This document shows, piece by piece, positions 24,544 to 33,650 of a stretch of DNA of 64,000 nt. Made by a program: the position numbers and the translations under genes. The notes beneath the pieces are model-generated. The model saw only the letters and a program-made list of their open reading frames with translations. It did not search any database and was not told the origin of the DNA. Each line of letters opens with the position of its first letter. Within the stretch, counting starts at the first letter, position 1. Location: positions 5,506,001 to 5,570,000 of the forward strand of contig NZ_CP048286.1 in the NCBI RefSeq assembly GCF_010365285.1, written 5' to 3'. Source of the DNA: Paenibacillus rhizovicinus (GTDB taxonomy: Bacteria; Bacillota; Bacilli; Paenibacillales; Paenibacillaceae).

Positions 24544-27500
24544 ATGAATCAAAGTCAGCTCATATGGCGGGTCGGCGAGCCGAACAGCGATCTGCGCGGC
24601 TTTCAGGACAATTATCGCGATCCGGATACCGTCGCCAGGCGAATATGGACGATCGGAGAGGACGGCAGGCCGATGGATGCCGATCCGTGGCCGTTGTTCC
24701 ATGTCAGCAATGCCGATCCGGACGGCGGCTATGCGCCGCATCCGTATACGGTTCGTTTCCGGCTGGAGGGGCAGCCTGCGCCTGCTTACCGGTTAACGCT
24801 GCATTTTATCGTCACCACGCCGCGGACCCCCTATGTCGCCATCATTGTGAACGGCATCGAGGGAAAGGGCTTCCTGCATCCGGCGCCTTCAGCCGACGGA
24901 ATCATGAAACCGAAGCATTCGCTGCACACGACGATTTTTGCCAAAGGTACCATGGAGATGATCATTCCGGCCGAGGGACTGCGAACCGGGTGGAATGAAC
25001 TGACCGTGGAGGCGCGGGACGACGATCCGATCGTACATGTTCATAATCCGCAAGCCGTCCTCCGATTGGACCGCATGGCCGATGCCGCGGGCTTCTACTA
25101 TGACTGGATGGAGCTTGAGGCGCTGACCGGACTGCCCGATCAGGCCATCGTCCGGCTTCGGGTGAAGCCTTCCGTCTTGTACCGTCAGGAAGGCGGGAAG
25201 CTTCTTGAACGGGTTGACGCGTATCTCGAATTCGGACGCGCATATGCGGGCGAACCGCTGCAACTCACGCTCGCGGGCGCGGATGGCCGCGAGACGCGCA
25301 TACCGCTCCATCCCCCGGTGGGTCTGTTCGGACACGCCGCTTATTCCTTTGAAATCGAAGACGGGGAGGGCGAAGTCGCGTATCGTCTGGAAGGACGCGC
25401 GAACGGCGTTGCTATCCATGAGCAAGGTCAGTTCAAGCGCCGGCGCAAATGGCAGGTCTATACGACGCCCCATGTCCATACCGATATCGGCTACACCCAT
25501 CGTCAGTGGGAAGTAGCCGAACGGCTCTGCCGCAATTTGGATAAGACGATCGAGCTCGTGCAGGCGGAGCGCGAAACGAGCGAACGCTGGGGATACCCGC
25601 CGTTTACGTACGTGCTCGACTCTTCCTGGGCGCTTGAGGAATTCGCCGCCTATCGCGACGAGAACATGCAGGCCGCCTTGAAGGATGCCGTCCGGCGCGG
25701 GGAGATCGGCGTCCCTAGCAATTATACCGATCTGCTTACGCAATTTGCCTCGCTGGAGGATCTGATCCGAAACGGCGAATTCAGCGATGGCTACCTAAGC
25801 GAGCTTGGACAACGCGCCGACCATGCGGCCATTGTCGACGTGGCATCCGCGAGCGGCTCGCTTCCCGCTATTCTGGCGGGCATGGGCGTGCGCTACCTGG
25901 TGCATGCCAATAATCAGGACCGGGGGCCATTCCGGTTGAACGGCAATTTGCATCAACTGAACCCGTTCTACTGGGAAGGCGTGAACGGAGGGCGCGTGCT
26001 CGTCTGGCTGGCCAAAATGTACTGCGAGCTCAAGAAGGTATGCGGATCTCCCGCTACGAAAGAGACGGCCGCGAAGGGGCTGCAGGTATGGCTGGACGAA
26101 TTCGAGCACGAACATTACGCGCCCGATGCCGTCATGCTGTATGGACAAGATGCGGACAATACGGATATTGATCCCTACCCGATCAGCTTCGTCAAAGAGT
26201 GGAACGATACCTATGCCTATCCGAAGCTGATTCCTTGCGATGTCAGCGCGTTCTTCCGCTATGTCGAAACCAACTTCGGCGACACGCTCCGAACCGTCAA
26301 AGGCGATCAAGGGGCTTATTGGGAAGACGGCGTAGGCTCGAGCATTGCCGAATCCATCAAGGTTCGCCGTACGCAGGCGATGCTGCCCGCAGCCGAGACG
26401 CTGGACGCGCTCGCCGTCATTCATGGCGACGGCGCGGCATTCCCGCGTCAGCACTATAACGCGGCTTGGCGAGATGTACTGTTGTACGACGAGCACACCT
26501 GGGGAGCGTTCCTGGCCGGTTCCGATTCGCAAGCCTTGCTGCAGCAGGATCAGTGGAAGGTGAAGCGGCAGATGGCGGAGTCCGCGGAAGGCTGGGGGGA
26601 ACGGCTGCTTCTCGCGGCAGCGACCCGGCACAGCTTGCGCTGGAATAATAACGGCCGCGAAGTGGTGGTCTACAACCCGCATAGCTGGCCTTTAAGCTCG
26701 GAAGTGATCGTGGAAATCGCCAGAGGGGAACAGGTTGTCGATCCGTTATCGGGGCAGCCGGTGCCTTTGCGTTTACTGCGCGAAACGCACTCCCAGGCAG
26801 TGGTGCAGCTGTGGGTGGATGAGGTGCCGGGGATGAGCTGCAGGCGATTGATCCTGCAGCCGTCCGCTGTTCCGTTGCAGCCGCGGCAAGTCGAAGTGAA
26901 AGGCGGCTCGCCGATCGTGCTGGAAAGTCCGCATTATCGCGTGGCAATCGATGCGGAGCGCGGCTGCATACGATCCTGGACGGATCTGGAGTCGGGAAGA
27001 GAACTGGCGGAAGACGGAGATGAGCACGGCTTCGGCGCCTTCCTGTACGCGCGCGGCGGCGAAGGGACGAAGCTGCTTGGCAACCATGCGGACAAGTCGG
27101 ATAGCGGGGCGGAACTGCTCAGCGACTTCGAGCTGAAGACGGTTCATCGCGCGGAGAATGCCGCATCGAGCTCGGTTACCGTGACGGGCGTCGTGCCGAT
27201 GGGCGAACTTACGATCGAGTGGGAGCTGTTCCGAATGTCCAAACGGCTGGATCTTCGATTCCAGTACGCGAAGCGGGAGACAACGGCAACGGAAGCCGTC
27301 TATATCGCATTCCCGCTGCGGCTGACGCATGCTTCCGTGCTGTCGGATTCGCAGCTCGGCTGGGTGAACTGGGATCGCGACCAGCTGCCGGGCGCCTGCA
27401 AGGAATGGCTGCCGTTGCAGACCGCGATGCTCGTGCATGGCGCCGAAGCGGCCGTGACCATCGCTTCGCCGGATATTCCGCTCTTCACGGTGAACGAAGA

Positions 27501-28032
27501 GGTCAAAGGACGCTGGCCGAAGGAGCTCAAGCTATCCGGCAGCAAAGTGTTCTCCTACGTGCTGAATAATTATTGGAAATCGAATTACAAGCCGTCCCAA
27601 GGCGGGCTGATTACGTTTGCCTATTCGTTGACGAGTTCGAACGAGCCCAAGCTGGAAGAAGCTTACCGGTTCGGCCATTCCAGAAGGCTTGGCTTGTACG
27701 GCCAGCGGATGAGCTTTCAAGAGCAGCGTACGGAACGGGCGCCGTACCTGGAGAACAGCGGGGGCACCATGGCCGTCGTCGAGCCTGCGCAGGTGGCAGC
27801 GACTACGATCAAAGGAGCAAGGAACAAGGAGGGCGTCATCGTCCGCTTGCAGGAAATTTCCGGTCGGGAGCAGCGCGCGACATTGTCCTTCCCGGGAAGG
27901 CCGATTCGCAAGGCGCGGCTAACAGATCTCCTCGAACATGACGGCGAAGAGCTTAAAGCTGAGCTGGACGGTTCCGTTCGAATTCCCGTCGGCGCTTGGG
28001 GACTGGCCACGGTCCGCGTAAGCTTCGACTAA
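24544..28032 (+). CDS. Large GH38-like protein with N-terminal lyase-type beta domains
   Basis: 1162 residues, well beyond a usual GH38. Residues 1-300 look like the beta-sandwich modules found at the end of rhamnogalacturonan lyases (LTLHFIVTTPRTPYVAIIVNG, then AEGLRTGWNELTVEARDD, then FYYDWMELEA). The GH38-type deacetylase-like barrel follows, with TPHVHTDIGYTHRQWE (His312, Asp314) and IVDVASASGSLPAIL, where Asp432 is in the nucleophile position. C-terminal beta domains complete it. The usual VDSFGH and QFHD motifs of alpha-mannosidases are altered, so the linkage cut may not be alpha-mannose. No signal peptide. GAGAGGATGAG precedes ATG 24544, and the gene has its own terminator. Confidence 0.82.
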   Translation: MNQSQLIWRVGEPNSDLRGFQDNYRDPDTVARRIWTIGEDGRPMDADPWPLFHVSNADPDGGYAPHPYTVRFRLEGQPAPAYRLTLHFIVTTPRTPYVAIIVNGIEGKGFLHPAPSADGIMKPKHSLHTTIFAKGTMEMIIPAEGLRTGWNELTVEARDDDPIVHVHNPQAVLRLDRMADAAGFYYDWMELEALTGLPDQAIVRLRVKPSVLYRQEGGKLLERVDAYLEFGRAYAGEPLQLTLAGADGRETRIPLHPPVGLFGHAAYSFEIEDGEGEVAYRLEGRANGVAIHEQGQFKRRRKWQVYTTPHVHTDIGYTHRQWEVAERLCRNLDKTIELVQAERETSERWGYPPFTYVLDSSWALEEFAAYRDENMQAALKDAVRRGEIGVPSNYTDLLTQFASLEDLIRNGEFSDGYLSELGQRADHAAIVDVASASGSLPAILAGMGVRYLVHANNQDRGPFRLNGNLHQLNPFYWEGVNGGRVLVWLAKMYCELKKVCGSPATKETAAKGLQVWLDEFEHEHYAPDAVMLYGQDADNTDIDPYPISFVKEWNDTYAYPKLIPCDVSAFFRYVETNFGDTLRTVKGDQGAYWEDGVGSSIAESIKVRRTQAMLPAAETLDALAVIHGDGAAFPRQHYNAAWRDVLLYDEHTWGAFLAGSDSQALLQQDQWKVKRQMAESAEGWGERLLLAAATRHSLRWNNNGREVVVYNPHSWPLSSEVIVEIARGEQVVDPLSGQPVPLRLLRETHSQAVVQLWVDEVPGMSCRRLILQPSAVPLQPRQVEVKGGSPIVLESPHYRVAIDAERGCIRSWTDLESGRELAEDGDEHGFGAFLYARGGEGTKLLGNHADKSDSGAELLSDFELKTVHRAENAASSSVTVTGVVPMGELTIEWELFRMSKRLDLRFQYAKRETTATEAVYIAFPLRLTHASVLSDSQLGWVNWDRDQLPGACKEWLPLQTAMLVHGAEAAVTIASPDIPLFTVNEEVKGRWPKELKLSGSKVFSYVLNNYWKSNYKPSQGGLITFAYSLTSSNEPKLEEAYRFGHSRRLGLYGQRMSFQEQRTERAPYLENSGGTMAVVEPAQVAATTIKGARNKEGVIVRLQEISGREQRATLSFPGRPIRKARLTDLLEHDGEELKAELDGSVRIPVGAWGLATVRVSFD

Positions 28033-28077
28033 TTTCAGAGTGGAAGAAACAGTATGAAATAAGAAGACGCCGAGACG

Positions 28078-28111
28078 CAAGACGCAGAGAGTGATGCTCT
28101 GCGTCTTTTTG
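28078..28111 (+). terminator. Rho-independent terminator, right copy of a 34-bp repeat
   Basis: GACGCAGAG / CTCTGCGTC stem followed by TTTTT. The 3' 18 bases, ATGCTCTGCGTCTTTTTG, are identical to those of the terminator at 5742-5775. No gene lies in the remainder of 28033-28242. Confidence 0.88.
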
Positions 28112-28242
28112 TCATCCGAACAAAACAAGAGGTTCCATTCGCTTGTCCGGTCCGCATACCTGCCTTGCCGCCTCCGCATCTGCATACTTTTACCAGCCGC
28201 AGGTAAAAATAAGCCAATTCATTAGCCGGGAAGGTGAGCAAA

Positions 28243-29691
28243 GTGAGTATGGTGAAGCTAAGTGCGTCCGTTGCGGAGACCGAACAGTACTTCAAGCAGC
28301 TCTTCGCCGAACAAAGCGACTTTCAAGCGAAACGGCTGGCTATTGGGGAATCAGACTATCGCTTGTTTTATTTCGACACGCTGATCGATTCCGGCGTGGT
28401 TCAAGAATTCATCCTTAAACCGCTGATGCTCCATCCGGAGGCCGAGATTCAAGATGTCGTGTCGATTCTTGATAATACGGAAACCGAGCGATTGGAAGAG
28501 GCCGTTCAAGCCGTTCTATATGGCAAAACCGTCCTGCAGCTGGACGGAGAAAATAAGCTTTATCTGCTGGGCACGGACCTCAAGAAGGAGCGCTCCATCA
28601 ATATCCCGATCAACGAGCGGGTTCTCCGCGGCTCGAACGAAGCATTCATCGAGAACTTGGATACGAATCTCAACCTGATGCGGAAGTTGATCAATTCGAA
28701 GGAATTCATTATCAAAGACTATACGCTCGGGCGGCTCTCGCAAACGAAGCTCGCCGTCATGTACATCAAGTCCATTGCGGAACCTTCCATTGTCCAGGAG
28801 GTGGATAAAAGGCTGCAAAGCATCGACATCGACTATATCGAATCGCCTGGCTTTCTTGATGAGCTGATCCGGGAGAAGAAATACAGCTTATTCCCTCAAC
28901 TGCTCGTAACGGAACGGCCGGACCGCGCAAGAGCGTATCTCATGGAAGGCAAGGTCGTCGTCGCCGCCTCGGGGTCGCCGGATGCGATCATTCTGCCGGT
29001 ATCGTTCTGGTCGTTCTTCCAGAGCTCGGAGGATTACCAAATGGGCTGGCTGATGAGCTCTATCTTTCGAATATTGCGTCTTTGCTGTCTCTTTATCGCC
29101 CTCGGCCTGCCTGCCTTCTATGTATCGATAAGTTCCTTCAATCCGCATCTGCTGCCGATGAATTTCGTCAATACGCTGCAGAGCTCGTTGAAATACATTA
29201 CGTTTCCTCCGGCTCTCGAGGCGCTTGCCATGATGCTCCTGCTGGAGATATTGCGGGAAGCGACCGTACGGCTGGCCAGCCCCGTCGGCCAAACGATCGG
29301 CGTCGTAGGCGGTATCGTCATCGGGACCGTAGTCGTGCAGTCGAATTTGGTATCCAATACGATGGTGATCATAGCGGCCTTGACCGGTCTGGCCTCCTTT
29401 ATCATCCCTTCTTATGAAATGAGCAGCGCCATTCGGCTCTTAAGTTATCCGGCGCTTCTCTTATCCGCGATGTTCGGCTTGTTCGGACTTGCCTTCTTCT
29501 TCATGATTATTGTCATTCATCTCTGTCAACTGGAGACAATGGGACTGCCTTACTTCAAACCTCCATTCTCCTTGAGCGAAGTGAAGGACACGATGATTCG
29601 CGCGCCGGTCTGGAACCAGCGCAAGCGGCCGGAAGGCACGGCGCCCGGCAACCGGACAAGGCTGCGGAACCCAAGGGGATGGAAACGATGA
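28243..29691 (+). CDS. Spore germination receptor A subunit (GerAA/GerKA family)
   Basis: About 482 residues. A hydrophilic N-terminal half (with FLDELIREKKYSLFPQLLVTERPDRA and GKVVVAASGSPDAIILP) is followed by four to five membrane segments, with EILREATVRLASPVGQTIGVVGG as the family hallmark. The A subunit is part of the inner-membrane germinant receptor of dormant spores and belongs to the family now described as a germinant-gated channel. Start is uncertain: GTG 28243 has AAGGTGA at good spacing; GTG 28234 and ATG 28249 are also in frame. It overlaps the B gene by ATGA. Such operons are normally made in the forespore under sigma G; I could not find a convincing site. Confidence 0.93.
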   Translation: MSMVKLSASVAETEQYFKQLFAEQSDFQAKRLAIGESDYRLFYFDTLIDSGVVQEFILKPLMLHPEAEIQDVVSILDNTETERLEEAVQAVLYGKTVLQLDGENKLYLLGTDLKKERSINIPINERVLRGSNEAFIENLDTNLNLMRKLINSKEFIIKDYTLGRLSQTKLAVMYIKSIAEPSIVQEVDKRLQSIDIDYIESPGFLDELIREKKYSLFPQLLVTERPDRARAYLMEGKVVVAASGSPDAIILPVSFWSFFQSSEDYQMGWLMSSIFRILRLCCLFIALGLPAFYVSISSFNPHLLPMNFVNTLQSSLKYITFPPALEALAMMLLLEILREATVRLASPVGQTIGVVGGIVIGTVVVQSNLVSNTMVIIAALTGLASFIIPSYEMSSAIRLLSYPALLLSAMFGLFGLAFFFMIIVIHLCQLETMGLPYFKPPFSLSEVKDTMIRAPVWNQRKRPEGTAPGNRTRLRNPRGWKR

Positions 29692-30788
29692 GCAAGGAAG
29701 AAGTCATCACCGGCAGACAGCTTTTTACGCTTATTTTCATGTCTCAGATTGGACTTGAGGTTCTATCGCTGCCGCATGTGGAGGCAAGCATTGCCGGGCA
29801 TGATACGTGGCTGGCCATATTGCTGAGCGGACTGGCTGCGCAAGCCGGCATTATGCTGCTGTGGTGGCTGGGCAGCCGCTATCCGGCGCGGAATTTCTTT
29901 GCCTATAGTGCCACGATTGTCGGCAGACCGCTCGGAGCGTTCGTCAATTTGTTGTATGGCTGCTACTATACGCTATCCGGCTATGTGCTGATTATGTTAT
30001 ATATCGATATTCTTAATCGTTGGATCTTTATTCTCACGCCGAGGTGGGTGCTAGTGCTCATGATGGTGATCATTTGCGGCTATGCAGCGACATCGTCGCT
30101 GCGCAAGCTTGCGAATATCACGCAGTCCTTCATGATTCTTCCGCTAATCGGTTTTCTGCTCATTGTGTTCAGCGGCGTGTACGGGATAGATGCCAGAAAC
30201 CTGCTGCCTATTCTGCCGGGCGGATGGAATCCGGTCGTGAAGGGCGCTTACACGGCATTTACCGCCTATGTCGGCTATGATCTGCTGATGTACGCCTACC
30301 CCTATGTGCAGACCAAGAGCAAGAAGAGACTGCTTGCCGCGATGACGCTCGCGAACGCCTGCACCATGGTGTATTACGTAGCGGTCTGCCTGATCTGTTC
30401 CATGTCGTTCAGCTTGAAGCAGCTCACGCTTATTCCCGAGCCGATCGTGTATGTGCTGAAAAATTACCGGCTTGCGGTCGTTCAAAGCATCGATATCTTG
30501 TTTTTGACCTTCTACGTCAGCATCATCGGAAGCACGGTATTCGTGTATTTCTTCATGGCAGCCAAAGCGTTCATGCATCTTCGAGGCCGAGGATTAGGCA
30601 ACCAAATGATGTGGATCTGGCTTATTGCAGGCGCTTGCTTCATTGGGGGGTTCTTCTTGAAGAAAAGAAGCGCTCTATTAGGGCTCGCGAACATTCAGGA
30701 TCAACTGTCCATTATAATGGTCGTCGCTCTGCCGGTTATTCTGCTCGTTATTTCCGGGCTGCGAGGCGTGGGGAGGAGTAAATTATGA
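29688..30788 (+). CDS. Spore germination receptor B subunit (GerAB/GerKB family permease)
   Basis: 366 residues with about ten membrane segments of the amino acid-polyamine-cation transporter fold (spore permease family). It starts MSKEEVITGRQLFTLIFMSQIG. The B subunit binds the germinant, usually an amino acid or sugar, in the spore inner membrane. ATG 29688 overlaps the A-subunit stop and has AAGGGG upstream; ATG 29679 is possible. The germinant cannot be predicted from sequence. Confidence 0.92.
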   Translation: MSKEEVITGRQLFTLIFMSQIGLEVLSLPHVEASIAGHDTWLAILLSGLAAQAGIMLLWWLGSRYPARNFFAYSATIVGRPLGAFVNLLYGCYYTLSGYVLIMLYIDILNRWIFILTPRWVLVLMMVIICGYAATSSLRKLANITQSFMILPLIGFLLIVFSGVYGIDARNLLPILPGGWNPVVKGAYTAFTAYVGYDLLMYAYPYVQTKSKKRLLAAMTLANACTMVYYVAVCLICSMSFSLKQLTLIPEPIVYVLKNYRLAVVQSIDILFLTFYVSIIGSTVFVYFFMAAKAFMHLRGRGLGNQMMWIWLIAGACFIGGFFLKKRSALLGLANIQDQLSIIMVVALPVILLVISGLRGVGRSKL

Positions 30789-31894
30789 AGCGGGGGTTGG
30801 CCGTTGTGGCCCTTTGTCTGCTACTGTCGCTGACGCTGACGGGATGCTGGGATCAGCTTTCGCTGAAGAAGCAGCTCTTTGTCGATATCGTGGGCGTCGA
30901 TTATGCCGGCGAGAGCAAGAGACTCGCGGTGAGCTTCGTCATTGCTTCGCTTCGGGAAGCCAATCAAGGCGGAGGCAAACCTTCGAGCTTATACATGAAC
31001 GCAACAGGCGAAAGTCTCTACGACTCCGCAACTCGAATCAACCAGGATCTGCCCGGGATTCTATCGGTACAGCAAACAAGGCTGTATCTCATATCGCCTC
31101 GTTTCGCCAAGGATGAACCGCTGACCGGTTTGAGTGCCTCCGGCCAATTCATATCCAATCCGTTATATGCTTATTTAGCTATGTATGATGGAGACTTGTC
31201 CAAGCTGTTATCGAAGAAGAAAGTTCACGATCAGACCATTAACGATTATTTGATTGGCGTATTGGACGATCAGTTGAAACGCGGAAGAATCCCTTCCAAT
31301 AAAATGCTTCATTACATTCTTGGAGGCGAGGAGCTCGTGAACGACTTCGCCTTGAACCTGTTCGAGCCTAGCGGGGAGGGTGCCCGTCTTGCAGGTACCG
31401 CCTTGTTTCGGGACGGGAAGTATACGGGCATCAAATTGGATAACGAGGAAACGCTGCTCGCTTGTCTTCTGAATGGTACCGGGGCCGCAAACCAGCCGCT
31501 GAATGGTCAAGTTGAAGGTAAGCCTTATACGGTTCAGGTTCAGCAAGCCAAGCATGACTTCCGATTCGTCTTTAATAAGGAAGGCCTTCGTGAAATAGAC
31601 CTTTCGCTCAAACTCGGCGTTAAATTGGTCGAAGATGGACATTTCGAGAGGAAACATACGAAACAAACACGCGCGAAGATGGAGAAGGCAATCGAAGCGG
31701 ATCTCGATTCAATGGCAGCTACTCTGATTGCAAAGCTGCAAAAGGCGAATTGCGATTATTTTCAACTGGGTCACGAGCTGGCGGCTTATCATCCCAAGCT
31801 GTATAAAGGGATGAACTGGCGAGTGCAGTATCCGAAGCTCGCGATTAAGCCGAACGTGAAGATTACGATTCTGAATACCGGCGTGCTGGAGTAG
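30785..31894 (+). CDS. Spore germination receptor C subunit (Ger(x)C family lipoprotein)
   Basis: 369 residues. The signal peptide ends in LTGCWDQ, with lipid-modified Cys21; GCWDQ/GCWD is the standard start of mature GerC proteins. ELKKQ-like segment LSLKKQLFVDIVGVDYA follows, and the C-terminal third matches the Ger(x)C domain (TRAKMEKAIEADLDS). It is anchored to the spore inner membrane. The start overlaps the B-subunit stop. The terminator at 31919 ends the operon. Confidence 0.94.
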   Translation: MKRGLAVVALCLLLSLTLTGCWDQLSLKKQLFVDIVGVDYAGESKRLAVSFVIASLREANQGGGKPSSLYMNATGESLYDSATRINQDLPGILSVQQTRLYLISPRFAKDEPLTGLSASGQFISNPLYAYLAMYDGDLSKLLSKKKVHDQTINDYLIGVLDDQLKRGRIPSNKMLHYILGGEELVNDFALNLFEPSGEGARLAGTALFRDGKYTGIKLDNEETLLACLLNGTGAANQPLNGQVEGKPYTVQVQQAKHDFRFVFNKEGLREIDLSLKLGVKLVEDGHFERKHTKQTRAKMEKAIEADLDSMAATLIAKLQKANCDYFQLGHELAAYHPKLYKGMNWRVQYPKLAIKPNVKITILNTGVLE

Positions 31895-31918
31895 CACGCT
31901 CGTCGTTCTGTGCACAAT

Positions 31919-31962
31919 TAAGCGGCTTTCGTCCTGGATTCTTTGGACGGAAGCCGCTTTTG
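31919..31962 (+). terminator. Rho-independent terminator of the ger operon
   Basis: AGCGGCTTTCGTCC / GGACGGAAGCCGCT, 14-bp arms with a ten-base loop, followed by TTTT. Confidence 0.92.
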
Positions 31963-32149
31963 TCATGTCTGGAATCGTTCAAATACGATCACGCCTTCCA
32001 TTTTAGCTATGCCATTAGCTCAGAAAGCCAAATCTTTGTTTAGTGGCAAATCTTCTCTTTCTTCCGCGCGCAGTCCGTCCAAAGCGACCCGAAACCGACC
32101 GATGCGCGAGACGTATAGAACGATGAATACGCGAAGGAGGCGAAGCTGG

Positions 32150-32494
32150 TTGAATTGTCCGGTTTGCGAGAATTCCCGCATGCGGGAAGTAGAGAAGAAC
32201 GGTATTCTGATCGATGTTTGCCCGAGCTGCAAGGGCGTATGGCTGGATCGCGGCGAGCTGGATAAACTGATGAGCGATGTCCGCGAGGTTCGGAGCGAAT
32301 ACAACGAATGGCATTATCGTGATGCTGACGATGACGATCGTCGCCGCATGAAGGCGAATCCGCCAAGCGGCGGCGGTTATCCCCCGGCTTCTTCAAGCGG
32401 ACACGGCTACGACAATCGGCATGGCGATGGTTACGGATCCCATAAGAAGAAGAAGAAATCCGTGCTGGATGTATTCGGCGATTTGTTCGATTAA
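32150..32494 (+). CDS. zf-TFIIB-type zinc-ribbon protein
   Basis: 114 residues. Two CxxC knuckles at the N-terminus (NCPVCEN, DVCPSCKGVWLDRGEL) form the zf-TFIIB domain, whose GVWLDRGEL tail is diagnostic. The rest is hydrophilic, with G/S/H/Y-rich linker and a KKKKKSVLDVFGDLFD end. TTG 32150 follows AAGGAGG at 9-base spacing; the longer upstream frame lacks such a site. Function of this widespread family is unknown. Confidence 0.82.
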   Translation: MNCPVCENSRMREVEKNGILIDVCPSCKGVWLDRGELDKLMSDVREVRSEYNEWHYRDADDDDRRRMKANPPSGGGYPPASSSGHGYDNRHGDGYGSHKKKKKSVLDVFGDLFD

Positions 32495-32510
32495 TAGCCG
32501 GCTGCGAGCA

Positions 32511-32546
32511 ATCCCTCTCTTTGCCTCGTGCAAAGCGGGGGATTTT
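32511..32546 (+). terminator. Rho-independent terminator
   Basis: ATCCC...CTTTGC paired with GCAAAG...GGGAT around CTCGT, then TTTT. Confidence 0.7.
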
Positions 32547-32635
32547 GCGTTTCATGCGGGCATGGAAAGAAGTATAATAGGCAAGATAAGCACACAATGA
32601 TGGTTTCAGAAAAGTTAGGAATAGAAGGTGGATTT

Positions 32636-33205
32636 ATGTCTTGGAGCAAATTGAAGCAACAGCTTGAGAGTTTTCTCTGTCCTGCGTTAGCGGGAAGGGT
32701 CGAATACCGTGCAACCAGCTACCGTTATTTGCCTGATAAAGCAGGGCATTGTTATATTACGGTCGATAAGAAGAATATCTTCAACATGGCCGATAAAACG
32801 ACCTTAATCAGATGGTATCAGACAGAGCTGGAAATTAAGAATGATTCGGAAATCGAGCTTCCGATCAGCCAAGAAGAATTAGAAACGGTCAGACAAGAAA
32901 CCAAGGGGAATGTTCCGGAGGATCGTCTTCATGTCATTGCAAGAAACCGAAAAATAACCGGTTTTGCGAAGGATCTGGTGTCGGCGCAGTCATCCTTGAG
33001 CAAATCGAACTTTACCGTCGTGGCGACCAAGTTTCTGTCCAGCTCCATAGAGGAGTGCCTGGAGAGTCCCGATATTCTATTGAATATTCTCGCTTTGGTG
33101 GACAGGCGGGTGGGGAAAAAGCGGATTTTGAACATGTCGGAAACGATCAAGTTAAAGCATCCTATCGTGCAGTACTTCTATGAATTACGGCGTCGTACCT
33201 GCTGA
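32636..33205 (+). CDS. SF0329-family protein of unknown function
   Basis: 189 residues starting MSWSKLKQQLESFLCPALAG, with conserved-looking stretches GHCYITVDKKNIFNM, IRWYQTELEIK, VPEDRLHVIARNRKI and LVDRRVGKKRILNMSE. I recall the same pattern in short stand-alone bacterial proteins named SF0329 family, with no known role. GAAGGTGGA precedes ATG 32636, and a TATAAT lies at 32573-32578 with no clear -35. Cytoplasmic by composition. Confidence 0.7.
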   Translation: MSWSKLKQQLESFLCPALAGRVEYRATSYRYLPDKAGHCYITVDKKNIFNMADKTTLIRWYQTELEIKNDSEIELPISQEELETVRQETKGNVPEDRLHVIARNRKITGFAKDLVSAQSSLSKSNFTVVATKFLSSSIEECLESPDILLNILALVDRRVGKKRILNMSETIKLKHPIVQYFYELRRRTC

Positions 33206-33297
33206 ACGAAGATTTTATGCCGTTTTTATCAATACAGCAATCTAGTTAAAGAGGTTAGCAAGCATGTATTTACGTGGAACACGAGTACAATATGACT

Positions 33298-33318
33298 CGA
33301 AGGCAGCTGGTTAGTGAG
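33298..33318 (+). repeat. Partial copy (left arm) of an intergenic palindromic repeat
   Basis: CGAAGGCAGCTGGTTAGTGAG matches the left arm of the elements at 35165-35216 and 36431-36482. No right arm follows. Confidence 0.5.
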
Positions 33319-33378
33319 CAACATATCCATCATTAAGGCGTATATATGATTATCTTAAAATTAATAGGGGTTTTCTTA

Positions 33379-33519
33379 ATGAGCAGGAAAGAAGACAATA
33401 AAGAAACGTGTAGAAGTCAAGATACATTTGATCGAGCATTTGTTGGAAATCCTTTCATAATGATAATCTTAATTGCCCTTGTTGTAGTTGGATCCTACGT
33501 CTGCAATCGTTTCTCATAA
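33379..33519 (+). CDS. Small single-pass membrane protein (hypothetical)
   Basis: 46 codons: a charged N-terminus (MSRKEDNKETCRSQ) and one membrane segment (MIILIALVVVGSYV) near the C-terminus. The frame also allows ATG 33346, 11 codons earlier. No strong ribosome site for either start. A terminator follows directly, which supports a transcribed unit. Family not recognised. Confidence 0.4.
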   Translation: MSRKEDNKETCRSQDTFDRAFVGNPFIMIILIALVVVGSYVCNRFS

Positions 33520-33540
33520 TAAGTAGTACAATGCAGACGA

Positions 33541-33575
33541 AGGCAACCGGTCATTCAGGATCGGTTGCCTTTTTC
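33541..33575 (+). terminator. Rho-independent terminator
   Basis: GGCAACCG / CGGTTGCC stem followed by TTTTT. Confidence 0.88.
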
Positions 33576-33650
33576 AATTTACTGGCAGGATTACTCAACA
33601 AATTTCCGAATGAATAGACAAAAATAAACAGTGAACTGGGGATGGGGAGT

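Noticed and set aside
28153..28189. Sigma-G promoter for the germination operon (CGCATA and CATACTT)
   Set aside because: The two elements are 24 bp apart, too far for sigma G.
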